This document shows positions 1-11,197 of a stretch of 64,000 nt of DNA, in pieces (position 1 is the first letter of the stretch; the number at the start of each line of letters is the position of its first letter). Source of the stretch: Adiantum capillus-veneris (Eukaryota > Streptophyta > Polypodiopsida > Polypodiales > Pteridaceae); NCBI GenBank assembly GCA_014529385.2, contig CM043969.1:74816676-74880675 (forward strand), written 5' to 3'. The notes beneath the pieces are model-generated. The model did no database searches. It was given only the letters and a program-made list of their open reading frames with translations, and was not told where the DNA came from. A program made the position numbers and the translations under genes.

Positions 1-14
1 ACTGAGTGAATCTT
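1..14. repeat. 14-bp direct terminal repeat, left copy
   Basis: The first 14 bases (actgagtgaatctt) are identical to the last 14 (63987-64000). Both copies encode, on the minus strand, the D-S-L-S-R stretch that joins RNase H to integrase in element A. Joining the ends across this overlap gives a continuous pol gene. Confidence 0.9.
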
Positions 15-1400
15 TATAACAGTGTTTTTTTTTTTGGGATAATAGATAATGTCAATGTCAAATTCTTGCAAAAGTTCTACCCATCGTCTTTGTTGCATAT
101 TCAAAGTTGCTTGGGTAAAAATACACTTTAATCTCTTATGGTCGGTTATAAGTCAAACTTCTGTCCCAGTAAGTAGTGTCTCCACAGCTTTAGAGCGTGA
201 ATGACTGCCAATAGTTCGAGGTCATGGGTGGGATGTTCTTTTCATGAACCTTAAGCATATTGTGAGGTGAAAGCTATTGGTTTGCCTTCTTGAACTAATA
301 CTCCTCCCACTGCTATTCCACTAGCATCAGTAACGACTTCAAAGGCCTTGTTAAAAATCTTGTAGCTTTAGGCACGGTGATGTAGCCACATACTGCTTAA
401 GTTGATCAAATCTTTCTTGGTGTAGTGGTCCCCAACTTATCTTCACTCCTTTCTTTAAAAGATCAGTCAAGGGTGAAGCAATCACTACATAATCTTTTAT
501 AAAGATTCTATACCATCCCGTGATCCCCAAGAATCCTTTAAGCTCACTTGCATTTGATGGTTGAGGCCACTCATCAACGTCTTGAACTTTAGCAGGGCCC
601 ACTGAGATTCCCTCATGCATAACAATAAATCCCAAATACTTGATCCTTGGAGTGAAAAATGAACACTTGATCATCTTTGTATATAGCTTGTGTTCTCGAA
701 GAATATCCAACACCTTTCTCGGGTGGTCTTTATGTTTTTCTTCATCCTTTGAGTAGATTGGAATATCATCGAAGAAGACAAGAACAAAGTCATCTAGGTA
801 CGGCCTGAAAATATCTTACATCGATCTATTGAATGTAGCAAGAGCATTAGTTAGACCAAATGAAATTACTATATACTCAAAATCTCCATATCAGGTGTTG
901 AAAGTTGTCTTTAGAATATCTGATTCCTTTATTCTGATTTGATAATAACCAGATCTTAAATCTATCTTTGAGAAGACCTTGGAACCATGTAGCATGTCCA
1001 GCAATTCATCGATTCATTGGATAAGATAGTTGTCCTTAACTGTTACCTAGTTTAGTCCTCTGTAATCAATGCAGAGTTGTAAAGTCCAATCTTTCTTCTT
1101 CTGAAAGAGTACTGGAGCTCTCCAACTTGATTTACGCGGTCTAATAAATCTTTGTTCTATAAGTTGATAAAGTTGTTCTTTCAATTCAAATGGCCTCTAT
1201 TAGCGTCATTTTATAAGGTCTCTTTGACACTGGCTCACTTCCTGGAAGAATCTCTATCTCATGATCAATCTCTCGATTTGAAGGAAGAGAGGTGAGATCT
1301 TCAGGGAAGACATTTGAATATTCATGAAGTTAAGAGGATTTCGTAACGCTTAATTTTGAATCCATCTTGTTCAGCTTGACCACAAATATTTGTTGTCCGG
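1..1400 (-). pseudogene. Element A: Ty3/gypsy reverse transcriptase and RNase H, decayed
   Basis: Minus-strand pol fragment that would copy element RNA into DNA. Reading from 1400 down, one sees an RT core with [15 protein letters not shown] near 950, the catalytic box as FFDD near 765-780, and the RT-RNase H connection (LGFIVMHEGISVGPAKV, GFLGITGWYRIFIKDY) at 351-713. RNase H follows with VVTDASGIAVGGVLVQEGKPIAF (first acidic residue D) near 290-340 and HALKLWRHYLLG near 160-200. Stops occur in RNase H (after TSQYA and KFDL), and an A-run near 30 causes a frameshift before the D-S-L-S-R motif at the window edge. The integrase expected next is found only at the far right end of the window. 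The RT resembles chromovirus-type Ty3 elements rather than the B family. It is non-functional. Confidence 0.85.
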
Positions 1401-1403
1401 CCC

Positions 1404-1795
1404 TCATACCTTTGGTAGACGGTTTGCTTTAACTAGTTGAATCCTTAAAATCCCATTCTTTCCCTGTACTTCAACTTGCTTTGCTTGACTATCTCTAAAG
1501 CTCATACTACATAGGCCACAATGGATGTTAGCACGATTCCTAGATAACCAATCCATCCCAAGAATTCCATCATACATCCCAACTGGTAAGGTTCTAAAGA
1601 AAGCTGAACTAGCATGTCCTTTTAGTTCAAAGTCAAGGGTTTCCACAAAATATCATGATATTACGATTCTTCCATTAGCCAATTCTATTGTCATGGATTT
1701 AGCTTGTTTTCTATTCAAGTGCAACTTTCGCAAGCATTTTAGGGATAGAAAAGAATGAGTACTGCCACAATCAATGAGGAGGTTAAAAGGTTTAC
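1404..1795 (-). pseudogene. Element A: retropepsin-like protease
   Basis: Minus-strand aspartic protease segment that would cleave the element polyprotein. The amino-terminal flap region reads LIDCGSTHSFLSLKCLRKL (about 1735-1792), where the usual D-S-G triad is D-C-G. The carboxy-terminal half has RTLPVGMYDGILGMDWLSRN (1525-1590), the G-I-L-G-M-D-W-L signature typical of plant Ty3 proteases. It runs without a gap into the RT at lower coordinates. Upstream, where gag should be, sequence resembling the element's 3' end begins at once (about 1800), so gag appears deleted. Confidence 0.8.
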
Positions 1796-1799
1796 CTTG

Positions 1800-2035
1800 A
1801 TGGATGGATAGTTATCAAACTAATCAAGTCCACCCATCCATGATTGACAACCTTAGTCAATCCCCACTTAGCACCCCGCACTCACACATAATTCTTTTGT
1901 TTTCTAATTACTATCACATTGTTTTAACATTTAAAATAATGGTTTCTTTTAATTTTTCTTCACAGGGATTCTTATACTCAAGTATTAAAGACAACATTGA
2001 AAAGAATTGTTTTAGCAAACAAACATCTAATTAAA
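1800..2035 (-). repeat. Element A terminal sequence, diverged direct repeat of 60905-61130
   Basis: About 200 bp here resemble 60905-61130 in the same orientation. Shared blocks include ccaccca(t)tc...gattgacaa, ttgttttctaattactat and gaca(a/t)tc near the end. At the right end the matching block lies in the presumed 3' LTR of element A, so this copy is probably the tail of its 5' LTR, now abutting protease because gag is missing. The copies are strongly diverged and the LTR ends here are not defined. Confidence 0.45.
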
Positions 2036-2038
2036 TTT

Positions 2039-2490
2039 TTGACCAAACTATAATTATCACAGCTTACTTATAATGTATAACAACTATGATAAATAACGCA
2101 TAACTATCTAGCTTGATTAACCAATTTCTCTCTTTTACTTTTAGCTAAAACTATTTTGTTTTGGCTTAATTAAATAGATAGATTAACTTTTTGACCATAA
2201 GCTAATTATTACAGCTTAATTATAATTTATACTAACTTTGATCAATAGCATATAATTATCTAACTTGATTAGCTAATTTTTTCCTTTTATTTTTAGCTAA
2301 AATCAATTTATCTTGTCTTAATTAAATAACTCAATTAATTTTCTTACCATAATATAATCATCACCGCTTACTTATGATGTATACTAGCTATGATAAATAG
2401 CACATAATTATCTACCGTGATTAGCTAATTTTTCTTTTTAATTTGTGGCTAAAAATATCTCATTTTTTATTAAATAGATTCTTAGACTAA
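2039..2490. repeat. Three tandem copies of an AT-rich 152-bp unit
   Basis: Units start at 2039, 2191 and 2343. Each begins (t)tgacca or ttacca, continues with ata(a)t.at(c/t)a(c/t)..cagcttact..taat(g/t)tata and ends with ttagctaa...ttaattaaata. The period is 152 bp, and copies agree at roughly three quarters of positions by eye. There is no coding potential. It lies in the terminal region of element A. Confidence 0.8.
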
Positions 2491-2861
2491 ATTTTTGTTA
2501 TTGAGGTAATTGTTCCATGTTTCTAATTGTGATAATTAACTTAGAAATATTTGAGTTAATTAAGTATATTTTTTTTAGTTTTTTATTTTAAAAGAACTAA
2601 TTTTTATCTAATTAATTATAAAAAGTAATCAAAAAATTATGATATAATTTTACTAGCTTTGTAAAAGCCTAAGTAAGCTTTGATAATTATCTTGCACTAA
2701 TCTAGGCTTAATTAGTATAATTATCCTTAATTTAAGATAAAAAGATTAATTTCAATCCTAATATGATTTAATAATTAATTAGATTAATATCCCTAATATT
2801 TATTTAAGTAATCAATAGAATATTAAGAATAAACAGAGACTTATTAGCAGCTTCTTCCATC
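2491..2861. other. AT-rich DNA with no recognised feature
   Basis: Very AT-rich sequence with many stops in all frames. It ends at about 2862, where strong similarity to 34560 begins. Nothing else was recognised. Confidence 0.6.
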
Positions 2862-4762
2862 GTCGGATTGACTTGTTATCAGCTTCTTCCACTTGATGCG
2901 ATTGCAACTCCTGTCGAGCTTTCAATACCTTGTCTGCAACCTAATTTGTGTATCAGTTTTAATCAAGTTAGCTATTTAAATTTTCACAAAGGTTGTACAA
3001 TTTTTTTTCTAACTATTACGATTGGTCTATGCGTTTTACTTCAATTTAAGCTCAATGAATCAGCAATTGAGACTTTCAGATTCTACTTTTGCAAAAAGCT
3101 AAAGACTAATCTGCAACTTAGAAACTGAGTGAACATGTACTAATTTGGATCCAATTGAACCCAAAATTGCCCGGTGGCCTTGTATTATGTTGGTCTAACA
3201 TTGTACAAGCTCAAAAGTCAAAAAGTTTGTATGTGTGTATCACTAATAAATAATCGCGATTATTTACTTTTCTTAGTTTTTTACACCTTTTAGCTTGGTT
3301 TACCAAGTACGCAACTTGTTAAGGTCTCTGTACAAGTTTCATTAAGTTTGAACAAAATCTGTTTTAGTAATCAATTGTTTCATGTCCACAAACTCAGTTT
3401 TTAAGAATCTGGCTTAAGTCTCGCTTTTGTGATCCAAATTTCACCAAAACTGATTTGTGTGGTCTACTTGATATGCTTGACCTTGTGGTATACTCAAATG
3501 TGCAAAAATATCCAAATTTGTAGCCAATGTAAATAATCGCGATTATTTACTCCTGCTATTTTTTTGCAAGTTTTTGTCATAATCTTGACACAGATCTGTT
3601 AAGCAGCTTAACTTAAGCTCCCTGGACAAATTTCATCAAGTTTGGATATTTCATGGTCAGCAGTTTTGTGTCTGTAGACCGACTTTGCAAATTTGGCCAC
3701 AATTTTCACTTCAATGTTCCAAGTCTTACCAAATTTGATTTGTGGGCTTATTATAACATGCTAAAACTAGTGGTATGCTGGGTTGGTCAAAAAAGTTGAA
3801 AAATAAGACAAAAGTAAATAATTGTGAATATTTACTTCTGGTAAATTTTTGCATATTTTTTATCAGATGAGCATGTACACTTGTTTATCACATCAATATA
3901 AACCTATGAGTCAAGTTTCACTTTGTTTGAAAAAAAAGTTTCCCAACTGACACTAAAGTTCTCAAAAGTCAGTACAAAATTCAGTTTGGTGATCCAAATT
4001 CTATGGGCCTTTACAAAAAACGTACACATGCATAGAGTCTCTAGTATCAACCTTGGTCACTTTTGAGCTGAAAGTAAATAATCACGATTATTTATTTTAG
4101 GCCTAAAATAAGCACTTTTTTTAACTTTTTCATTGGACAGTATTTTCATGAGCTATTTTAAGCCTCCGAGTCAAGTCAAAACTTAATTTGGCCTAAAATA
4201 TCAAGAAAAAGTAAAGAATCTGAGTTTTTGCAAACTCTTGAAATTTTTACCTCAATGCGTCCTTAAACTTACCCACTGGTTCATACAGCTTTTGAAGCAT
4301 GCTCTCCAATCGGATTCAGTGGTTGACAACTTTTTGGTGCTATTTCTAGTTGTAGACCTGAAATTCTACAACTTCACAGAAACACTCACAATGATTCTTT
4401 TTTGAGAGCGCAATGTTCTGAAATCCACCTCGGATTCTACTTACCCTACTCCTAGATCCTACTGCAATGGGGTTGTGGAAAGTGTCCACAAACACTCGTT
4501 TTCTTGTTTTTTATGGTTTTGTGAGCTTTGATCTTAAGACTTGTCTCGTCCGTTAGTCATTCTCAAAATCTTAAACTAATCCTATAATCCTAACAGGTAC
4601 TTAGCAAGTACAATCTGCTTCCAAGCTACCTCTACAGTGAAAAGACGACAATCTTAAGCTATGCGGTTTTAAAAAGAAGTTTTGACTCTAGGTGATTCTA
4701 AAGGAATTTAAAGGATAACTTCACAAGACGCTCATGTTTTTCCCTAGTTTAGGTCTTTTCGA
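2862..4762 (-). repeat. B-family leader (B0) with four palindromic iterons of about 280 bp
   Basis: Non-coding leader of a B-family element lying between its primer site (4763-4780) and the point where gag should start. 2862-3945 matches 34560-35640, the leader of B1. Inside are about four degenerate tandem units of 260-285 bp, each with a palindrome whose half-site is AGTAAATAATCG. Palindrome centres are at 3256, 3539, 3824 and 4084 (spacings 283, 285, 260). The first two palindromes keep the CGCG centre; the third and fourth have point changes. Units also share the phrase (c)aa(g/a)tttca(t/c)...ttg. The similarity to B1 stops at 2862, about 37 bp before the gag start codon in B1, so this element (B0) lost all its coding region. 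Confidence 0.85.
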
Positions 4763-4780
4763 TCCCTAGCAATGGTGCCA
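4763..4780 (-). promoter_or_regulatory. Degenerate tRNA-Asp primer-binding site
   Basis: The plus strand reads tccctagcaatggtgcca, against the intact site cccggcaacggcgcca at 30841-30856, which equals the 3' end of plant tRNA-Asp. Most differences look like C-to-T or G-to-A decay. It sits two bases left of an LTR-like TG at 4783, as expected for a minus-strand element whose interior lies to the left. Confidence 0.65.
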
Positions 4781-4782
4781 AA

Positions 4783-5693
4783 TGTGGGACGGGTGTCTAA
4801 CCTCACTCCTATCTTATTGCAGACGTCGCGAGAACCAAGAGTACAATTGTCAATCCATGGGATGAAGCTGATTCAACTAGTGCATAGAGGTTACAAGAGG
4901 TTGTCAATCTCTCGGAAAACAACAAACAATTCACATCTAACTCAAGCTACATTCAAATGACTAAAATCACCAAAAGCTAATCGCTCATCGGCAAACAAAT
5001 TACATCCGTTACACCATCAAATGACATCCAAATGTTACGAAACTTGTAGGACTTGTTTATAAGACCTAAGCACACATGCTTACGGTCTCAAATATCACTT
5101 TAGGTCAATGCAAAAATCATAATTATTAATAGTAGTGAGTTTTTGACCTGGTCGTTTTCGACCCATAATGCATTTAAATGCTTAGCAATGATGCCCCAAT
5201 ACCCTGCCTATACTTAGTTTTTTATTTTAAAGCTTAAATTCCTACTTATGATGAAATTAGGCCGATGGTTGGGTGATGCCAAAAGCTATGGATTACCATA
5301 AAATGCTTACGTCAATGCGTAGAGCTCTTACCTACAGTTGCAACACGACAGCAATGTGACTATCAGGGAGGGAGTAGGAAGTGTGACAAGGAGAGAAGTG
5401 AGCATCGTTAGCTCAGGTTGTGTTTCTATTATCCAAAACTTATAAAAAAAAGTTACAAAAATTGGCTTTTATACCTTAGCCAAGATTTTTGTGGTCAAAA
5501 CTAATAATCTGAGAGCTCTAACTAAAGACAAGTTAATACAATCTAGAAGCTTGTAGCCCCGACTCATCAATTGCACTATTTATCTGAAAAGTAGGAGTTA
5601 CAATATTCTCGATTTATCAAAATAATGAGTGTTTTTACAATGAAAGCTCCGAAAAATGTTATCAGAGTTATCAAAATTAGCCTGTTGCTAACA
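4783..5693 (-). repeat. B1 3' LTR (911 bp), flanked by a primer site on the left and a polypurine tract on the right
   Basis: It begins TGTGGGACGGG and ends TTGCTAACA on the plus strand, giving the TG...CA ends of an LTR. The size matches the 931-bp LTRs of B2. The polypurine tract at 5694 shows it is the 3' LTR of B1, whose interior lies to the right. The degenerate tRNA-Asp site at 4763 shows the left neighbour uses it as a 5' LTR. One LTR shared by two interiors is the product expected of unequal recombination or tandem arrangement. Confidence 0.7.
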
Positions 5694-5730
5694 TCCCCCC
5701 CCTCCTCGACTGTGTCGTCCCTTGACACAG
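5694..5730 (-). promoter_or_regulatory. B1 polypurine tract and adjacent hairpin
   Basis: On the minus strand 5694-5707 reads GAGGAGGGGGGGGA, directly before the 3' LTR; it would prime plus-strand DNA synthesis. Next to it, 5710-5730 folds as a 7-bp stem (ctgtgtc / gacacag) with loop gtccctt. B2 has a hairpin at the same place with different but still paired stem bases. Confidence 0.8.
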
Positions 5731-8700
5731 CTTCATGGACTGAACTAGTCTTCAGGTTGACAACTGGCGAGGCAGTCTTTAAGTGCGTGTATAAGGCTTT
5801 CTCATATTTGATTCTTTTTTCTTTGTCAGGAACCTGTAACTAATGCATGGTGACACTGTTTTTAAGCTCAATGGCTATATAGCCAACAAATTTGGATGTG
5901 ACATTACGTATCACTGGCCCAAATATCTTCATTTTCCAAGTGAAGAAACTTGTATAAAATACTTCCTCAAACGCCAACAATATTGCTTCAGGGCAAAAAC
6001 ATCCATCGGGCGTAGAAGCCATAAAGGACTTCTTTGGAAGTCTAGCCACTTCTGTCATAACAGAGGCCCTTATTGCCTTCGAGGAACGACATCATGGAGC
6101 TCTTGCTTGCTCTGGCTCATGAAAGGCTTGAATACATGTGAGCAGCATTCTGCAGATCTTATATAGCATGGCACATGAGAGGTTAGGAAGCCTCTTGAAG
6201 AAAGTCATGGTGCCCGTTAGGGTTTTCACCATGTATTCCTCTGTTGTTGGTCCCTGCTCTGGAGCTGGCAATCGCGGATAGTTTTTCCACGTAGGCCGCT
6301 TCTTTTTCAATGCTTCAAATGTTTGCTATGTCCTTACCCTTGGTATAAGACAAAATGTTGGGTCTTTCAATGCTTGCCATGTCCTTACCCTTGGTATAGG
6401 ACAAAATGTTGGGTCTTTCTGTAGTACGGTAGGTGCTCTTGTGAACAGAATTAGATATCTTGGATTCTTGTTCAGCTAGCTCTTTCTCCACTTGGGGTGG
6501 ATATCCTCTGTGCCTTTTGCCTGCATATCTTTGTATAATCTTTCTTTGACCTGTAATAGCTCTAGCTTGATCAAAGAATATGGCAAGGATTGCTCATGTC
6601 ATGGTGCATTGATTTGGTTGGGGGTGAGTTGAGTTACATTGATTGAATGGAGAAATCTCAACTCCCAATCCATCGCTGCTTTCCATTCTACATCTGTCTC
6701 TTGAGCAACCTGTCATTTGAGTGCATCTTTCTCAGCTTTAGAAATCTGGACCATGGGTACTTGTTTAGCATCTGTGAGTGGTACCTAAAAGTCTTCTTCT
6801 CCTCCTAGCCCTTCTGTCGGTTGTGTTTCCATCTCAGCAAAAGAGACTGATGGAATGTCAACAGTTGGTTGCTCTGAGGAGCCTGCTTCTTCTTGTGTCT
6901 CTAGTTGTCCCTCTCTCAGAAGCTGATTGACTCTTTTTAGCTATGCTATCTCCTTGAGTAGTTGCTCTTCTTGTTGTACTCGCATCAGTGCAAGGTCTCT
7001 TCTCTGTGATTGCTCTAGATTTAGCTCTAACTCTAGATCCTTATTTCTATTTTCCAAAGCCTTATAAACTTTATCTATACCTTTTATAGAAGCAACAGTA
7101 GGATTTTTCCTTATCTGTCTCAAAAAAACTGTCTGATCATTGATCCTTTGCTCTGAGTATTGCAGAGAAGCATTCACTACATTGAGCTACACTTGGATCT
7201 TTTGTACTAATAGAGTTGTGGTTAGGAGTTCATTTGTTATCTCTGTCACAGATGTTGATCTTTAGTCTTGCATGTATCCGATAACTTTGTTAGAAGTTCT
7301 CCTAGCTCCTCCATTTCTTTCTATTGTTTCTCTTTGGCTAGTTGGTGTTGTTCGGCTTCAACTTTCAGCTCTTGGACTTGTCTTTGTAGATCTAAGATGA
7401 CATTCATCCCGTCTTCTAACTCTCCTTGTAGAGCATCGATGACCATTTCCAGCTCCCTAGCCTTAGCACTATGGCTAAGTGCTGCTGTTCACATTTTTCT
7501 GTCATGTGTTGTATCTGCTTGGCATATTCTTTTACTTGCAAGACAGCTTCGTCATTTGTCTAACATTCTTTAGACCTCTGTAGGCTTCCTAGATGTTTCA
7601 ACAGTTTCAGTGGCTCCTTGGGTGGTGATGTGGTGGCTGCTGGTTGTTGTGGGGGTTGTTCTTCACCTTGAGGCGTTGTGGTTGCCTCAGTTGCTTTTGC
7701 TTCTGGAGGCTTCGTGGATGCCTCGACTATTTCTTGTTGGGTGGTAGTAGAAGGTTCCACCTCAGTTTCTGTTGCCTTGGGCCGCTCAAAACTGGTTGCT
7801 GCCTATTCTTGGTGTTCAAGCTCTTTTTCTTTGGCTTCCTTGCCCTCATTGGGTTTAACTATTGGTGAAGGGTGAGGGCTCAGCATTGGATGGTCTTGTT
7901 CCGTAGCGGGTGAGGTTGGCTTCAGAGACATCTCCTCTTGATAGTGTTGTGTCTCTCCTTGTTCTGTAGCCTCCGCTTGTCTTTGTTGCTCGATCGTGTC
8001 GTCTCTTACTTTTTGCTCAGCTTCTTGAGCTTCTTTTAAATTAAGGGCTTCTGCCTCTGCATACATGAATTCAAGGAAGTCTGTGGGGTTCTCCGCTTCT
8101 TTCCTTGCAGAGTTTTTGGTTCTAGGTCCCCTTATCTCTCTTGGAACCCACCTTTCCGGGTCCTCACCTGCACCTTGGCAGATTCTTTCATAAGTTTGTT
8201 TTTCTCTTTCAAACCTCGCCTTCTTTTGCTGAGGTTCCTCTTGATGTGCAGCTACAGCTTTCTCCTTCATCTCTTCAATTCTGACCCTTCGCTCCTCATT
8301 GTCTAAACTCTCACTGTTATGAGCTTCATGGGAGCTTTTGGCAAATTCTTCATAAGATTTATAAACTCGCTTTCATGAACGCCCAGTTCTTGGAGAAGGT
8401 TGTGCAGACACAATCCATGTGTTATTATTTGGGGCTGACAGAAAATTGTCGGCCATGCCAATAGCATGGTATGCTATTTTTGTTAGTACTTCAGGTGTTG
8501 TCAGCACATACTGCACATGATCAATCGGTTGCCTCGTTGTCGACTTCAACACTTGAGTAAAGGTAGTCGCAACTGCATGATTTGGTGTGGTGTATCGTGG
8601 CGGTCTCTTTGCTAAGAAGTGGAAGTGTTGATGGTACAGACGTGTTGGTTCTTCCACTTGCCTTTGGGTGAGGTCAATAAAAGTTGTAGCAGCAATCTCC

Positions 8701-9254
8701 TTGCTGAGTGTGCCTGTTGTCTTTCTGTCCCGGGCCCGCATTGTCATTCCTTCAGTTGAAAACTTCAGTTCCTCGGCCACAATTTCCTTTGTGATTAAGA
8801 CTTCTAGTTTTTGCCCTTGTTGGTCGTTGATTTGGACTCATCCATCCTCTTTAATAGTAGACAATAACTCATAGGCTTCCTGGAAATCTACTCCGCATGG
8901 TTCCTCATCGTAGAATTCCTGGAGGCCCAGTCTTTTGTTGGCTTCTTTTGTGTCTGGCTTGGCCGCTACATCATATATCTCTTTTGCTAGCAATTGCAGC
9001 TCTACTTGGTGTCCTTCTTCACTCTTAAACCTGCCAGTGAAAACTGATGTATTGTTTTCCTCAAGTTGTTCTCTTGACAAGTATGTTGCCTTGGCTGTAT
9101 TTACTGAACTTAGGTCCAATTGGTAGGTGGCAGCTCTTGCAACTTCTCCTTCTGGGACACCCTTTTCTTGGCATTCTCTGCAGCTTGCATTGCTCCCCTC
9201 ATGTCTCATGTGAGACGGCGCTTTAAACAGGCCACTGTGGACTCTGGGAATCAT
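5731..9254 (-). pseudogene. B1 aORF: large extra protein downstream of pol, copy 1
   Basis: Decayed coding region of about 1,100 codons, with no family recognised. The first intact stretch (9254-8838) starts MIPRVHSGLF and contains QLELLAKEIYD-type residues and CGVDFQEAYELLSTIKEDG. The next (8780-8373) has YHQHFHFLAKRPPRYTTPNH-AVATTFTQV. A charged low-complexity part follows (8270-7560; E/Q/K, then P/T-rich), then a broken coiled coil (7180-6940). The carboxy-terminal part has EEYMVKTLTGTMTFFKRL (6310-6092) and EAILLAFEEVFYTSFFTWKM (6058-5840). The same order of blocks recurs in B2 and B3, so it is a real family-wide gene. The coiled coil suggests a homo-oligomer. The position matches the envelope-like or additional ORFs of Athila elements, but no transmembrane segment or signal peptide was evident. 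Function unknown. Confidence 0.8.
6325..6426 (-). repeat. 51-bp tandem duplication inside the B1 aORF
   Basis: Two near-identical 51-bp units (starting 6325 and 6376) encode two in-frame copies of a 17-residue segment with DPTFC(P/L)IPRVRTWQ. B2 has only one such segment (PLPRIRTWKAQG), so the duplication is private to B1. Confidence 0.85.
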
Positions 9255-9927
9255 GCGCGAAGAAGGACAAGAGCTCTCTTCTCCAAGGGCGACTAGTGGA
9301 AATGAGGTGATTTTGGGCTACCTTGGATATCTATACTTGGATTTCTTAAACTATTTTTCTCCAAATTCCCTTGTTAGTTCTACTAGGCCGTGAAATCTAT
9401 GTTAGACTCAAAAAATTTCTGAATCAGATTCTGGTAGCTCATTCTGCAAGAATTTGTGAAAGTAGGCCTTAGTTGCCTAATTTAGGCTTTTTGCTTCCAT
9501 TGCTGGTTTGATTGAAATTTTTTATGCCTGTCCGCCTTGTCCTTGTGATTATTAGCGTATCTTCAATTTTTCCATATGAGCTCATCTGCTATTTATTATT
9601 AATTTTTGACTTGTTTATTGAAAAAATCAAAGAACATAATAAAATGTGCTAAAAAACAAAGTAAAAATCCAATAATTAAGAAAATCTATTGAAAAAATAA
9701 TTTTGTTTTTTGGTAGATTTCTCCATTTTTAAGTCCCAATATTAAGAAAAATGATAAAAAATAACCCAAAAATACTATTTTTGGATGATTTTTTGATAGT
9801 ATATACACTATTACACTCACCGGGGAGATGTTATCAATTAAATTTTCCCTATTGATTACTTGTTAAAGGTATTATTATGTAATTTTGCAAAAAGTCACAC
9901 GTTAACATTAGACTTTTTCCTCCCTCT
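9255..9927 (-). other. B1 spacer between aORF and the post-integrase ORF
   Basis: Non-coding spacer. The part near the aORF (aagagctctct...ctagtggaaatgag, 9268-9310) matches the B2 spacer at 21335-21375, so the two are homologous. B2 has about 1.85 kb of additional sequence with palindromic iterons between this spacer and its aORF; B1 does not. The left-over part is AT-rich. Confidence 0.65.
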
Positions 9928-11190
9928 TCAAACATTGCCCTTAATTACTTCGTTCCCTTCCACCCCTCCAAGATGGCGTACTCCGGGATGACTGTGTGCA
10001 TGGGTTGAATAATCGTGTCTATGCATAGCCTTGGTTGGCTCTACCATGCTTTGAAGATCAATGCAGTTAAAACCATTATGTTGTGCAAGAGTTGGGTCTT
10101 TAGTAATTAACTCAAGGGTTTCTAATGTCGAGGTTTTCTTTTGTTGTCTTCCAAAGAGCAATTCTTGTAACATGTGTGCTCTTTGCTTGATTGTACCTTC
10201 AAGATGCTTTGGTACGTTGATTTCCTAAGCGATGGTATCAATATTGATGGTTGTCGAGCTTTTATCCACCATTGATATCTTGGTTTGTCTTGGTCAGAAT
10301 GTTGTGGTTGAGTCTTTTGAGACTTAACCCTCCATTGCTCCATCCGTTTTACAGTTTGCGGAGAAGATAAGTACTCCTTTTTCTTTCAAATCCATTTTGT
10401 TTTAGATCTCCTGCTTGAAGATGCTCCTCTTTGTGTTTTGAACCTTGGAATCATCTTTGGTATAGTAGGTGATGTTTTGGACACTCAAATTTGAATAGGC
10501 TTGTCTTCAAGTTGTGCTTTTGGTTCCCAAATTTGCCTAACTCCTTGCACGCTACTTGTAGCATTTGCTTGTTGATAGGATAGAGAATATTGATTGCTCT
10601 GTGGTTTGCTCTGTTGGTAACCTCCTTTACATTCCTCTTTGCTTGGTGCAATTGGAACAATGAATTGTCCGTCTTTAGGTGATAGCTTGAGCAGATTGGT
10701 ATCTCAATCTGGTACTGCCTTGTACGTTCGCATCCATGACATTCCAAGAATCATTGTTTCATTTGTGTGTTCATCTGGTAGCATACAAATTGATGTGGGC
10801 ATGAACATCCATGTACTATCACATTCAAGTTGACTACTCCCAATGTCGGTGTTGAGTTCTTGTTGCATCTTTTAATAGTCGAAAATCTTGATGTCAAAGA
10901 TTGACTTGTTGCTTTCTTGTACGTGGAATAACTGAGTGCATTTACTCGAGCTCCTGTACGACCAATGTATTTGTGCTATGATTGTTCAACAATACTTTGA
11001 TGCGAAGGTCCATTTTATCTAACCATTTATCATCCGTTGACATCGCATCTTTCTTTAATTTCCATAGTCGGTCATCTAGTTCTAGAGTGTTGATGGGAAT
11101 AAGTATTTGTTAATTTTTGAGAGTAGATTTTTTTTTGAGTACTCGAAGCCGAGCTTCCTCTTACGTTTCATCAATAACCTACTGTTGTTT
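9928..11190 (-). pseudogene. B1 post-integrase ORF with a second retropepsin-like region
   Basis: Begins right after the integrase carboxy terminus. It can be read as an aspartic-protease fold: VLLNNHSTNTLVVQELE at about 10950-11005 in the place of the catalytic flap, and MILGMSWMRTYKAVPD at 10708-10757 as the G-(M/R)-x-W closing segment. In B2 the same position reads LLDSGAQANLIS and MLLGQPW, so the B1 D-S-G is degraded to N-H-S. A lysine- and glutamine-rich stretch follows, and a conserved tail with ASNLQELLFGRQQKKTSTLE and a PTLAQH phrase (9928-10173). The true protease of the element is elsewhere (14389-14661). Broken by several stops. Its role in the element is unknown. Confidence 0.65.
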
Positions 11191-11197
11191 TATCTTT

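Noticed and set aside
2862-4200. CRISPR-like array
   Set aside because: Units are 260-285 bp, the conserved part is a palindrome in a eukaryotic retrotransposon leader, and there are no short uniform repeats with unique spacers.
5840-9254. Envelope protein for the aORF
   Set aside because: No signal peptide, transmembrane segment or cysteine-rich ectodomain was seen; the coiled coil and charge argue for a soluble protein.
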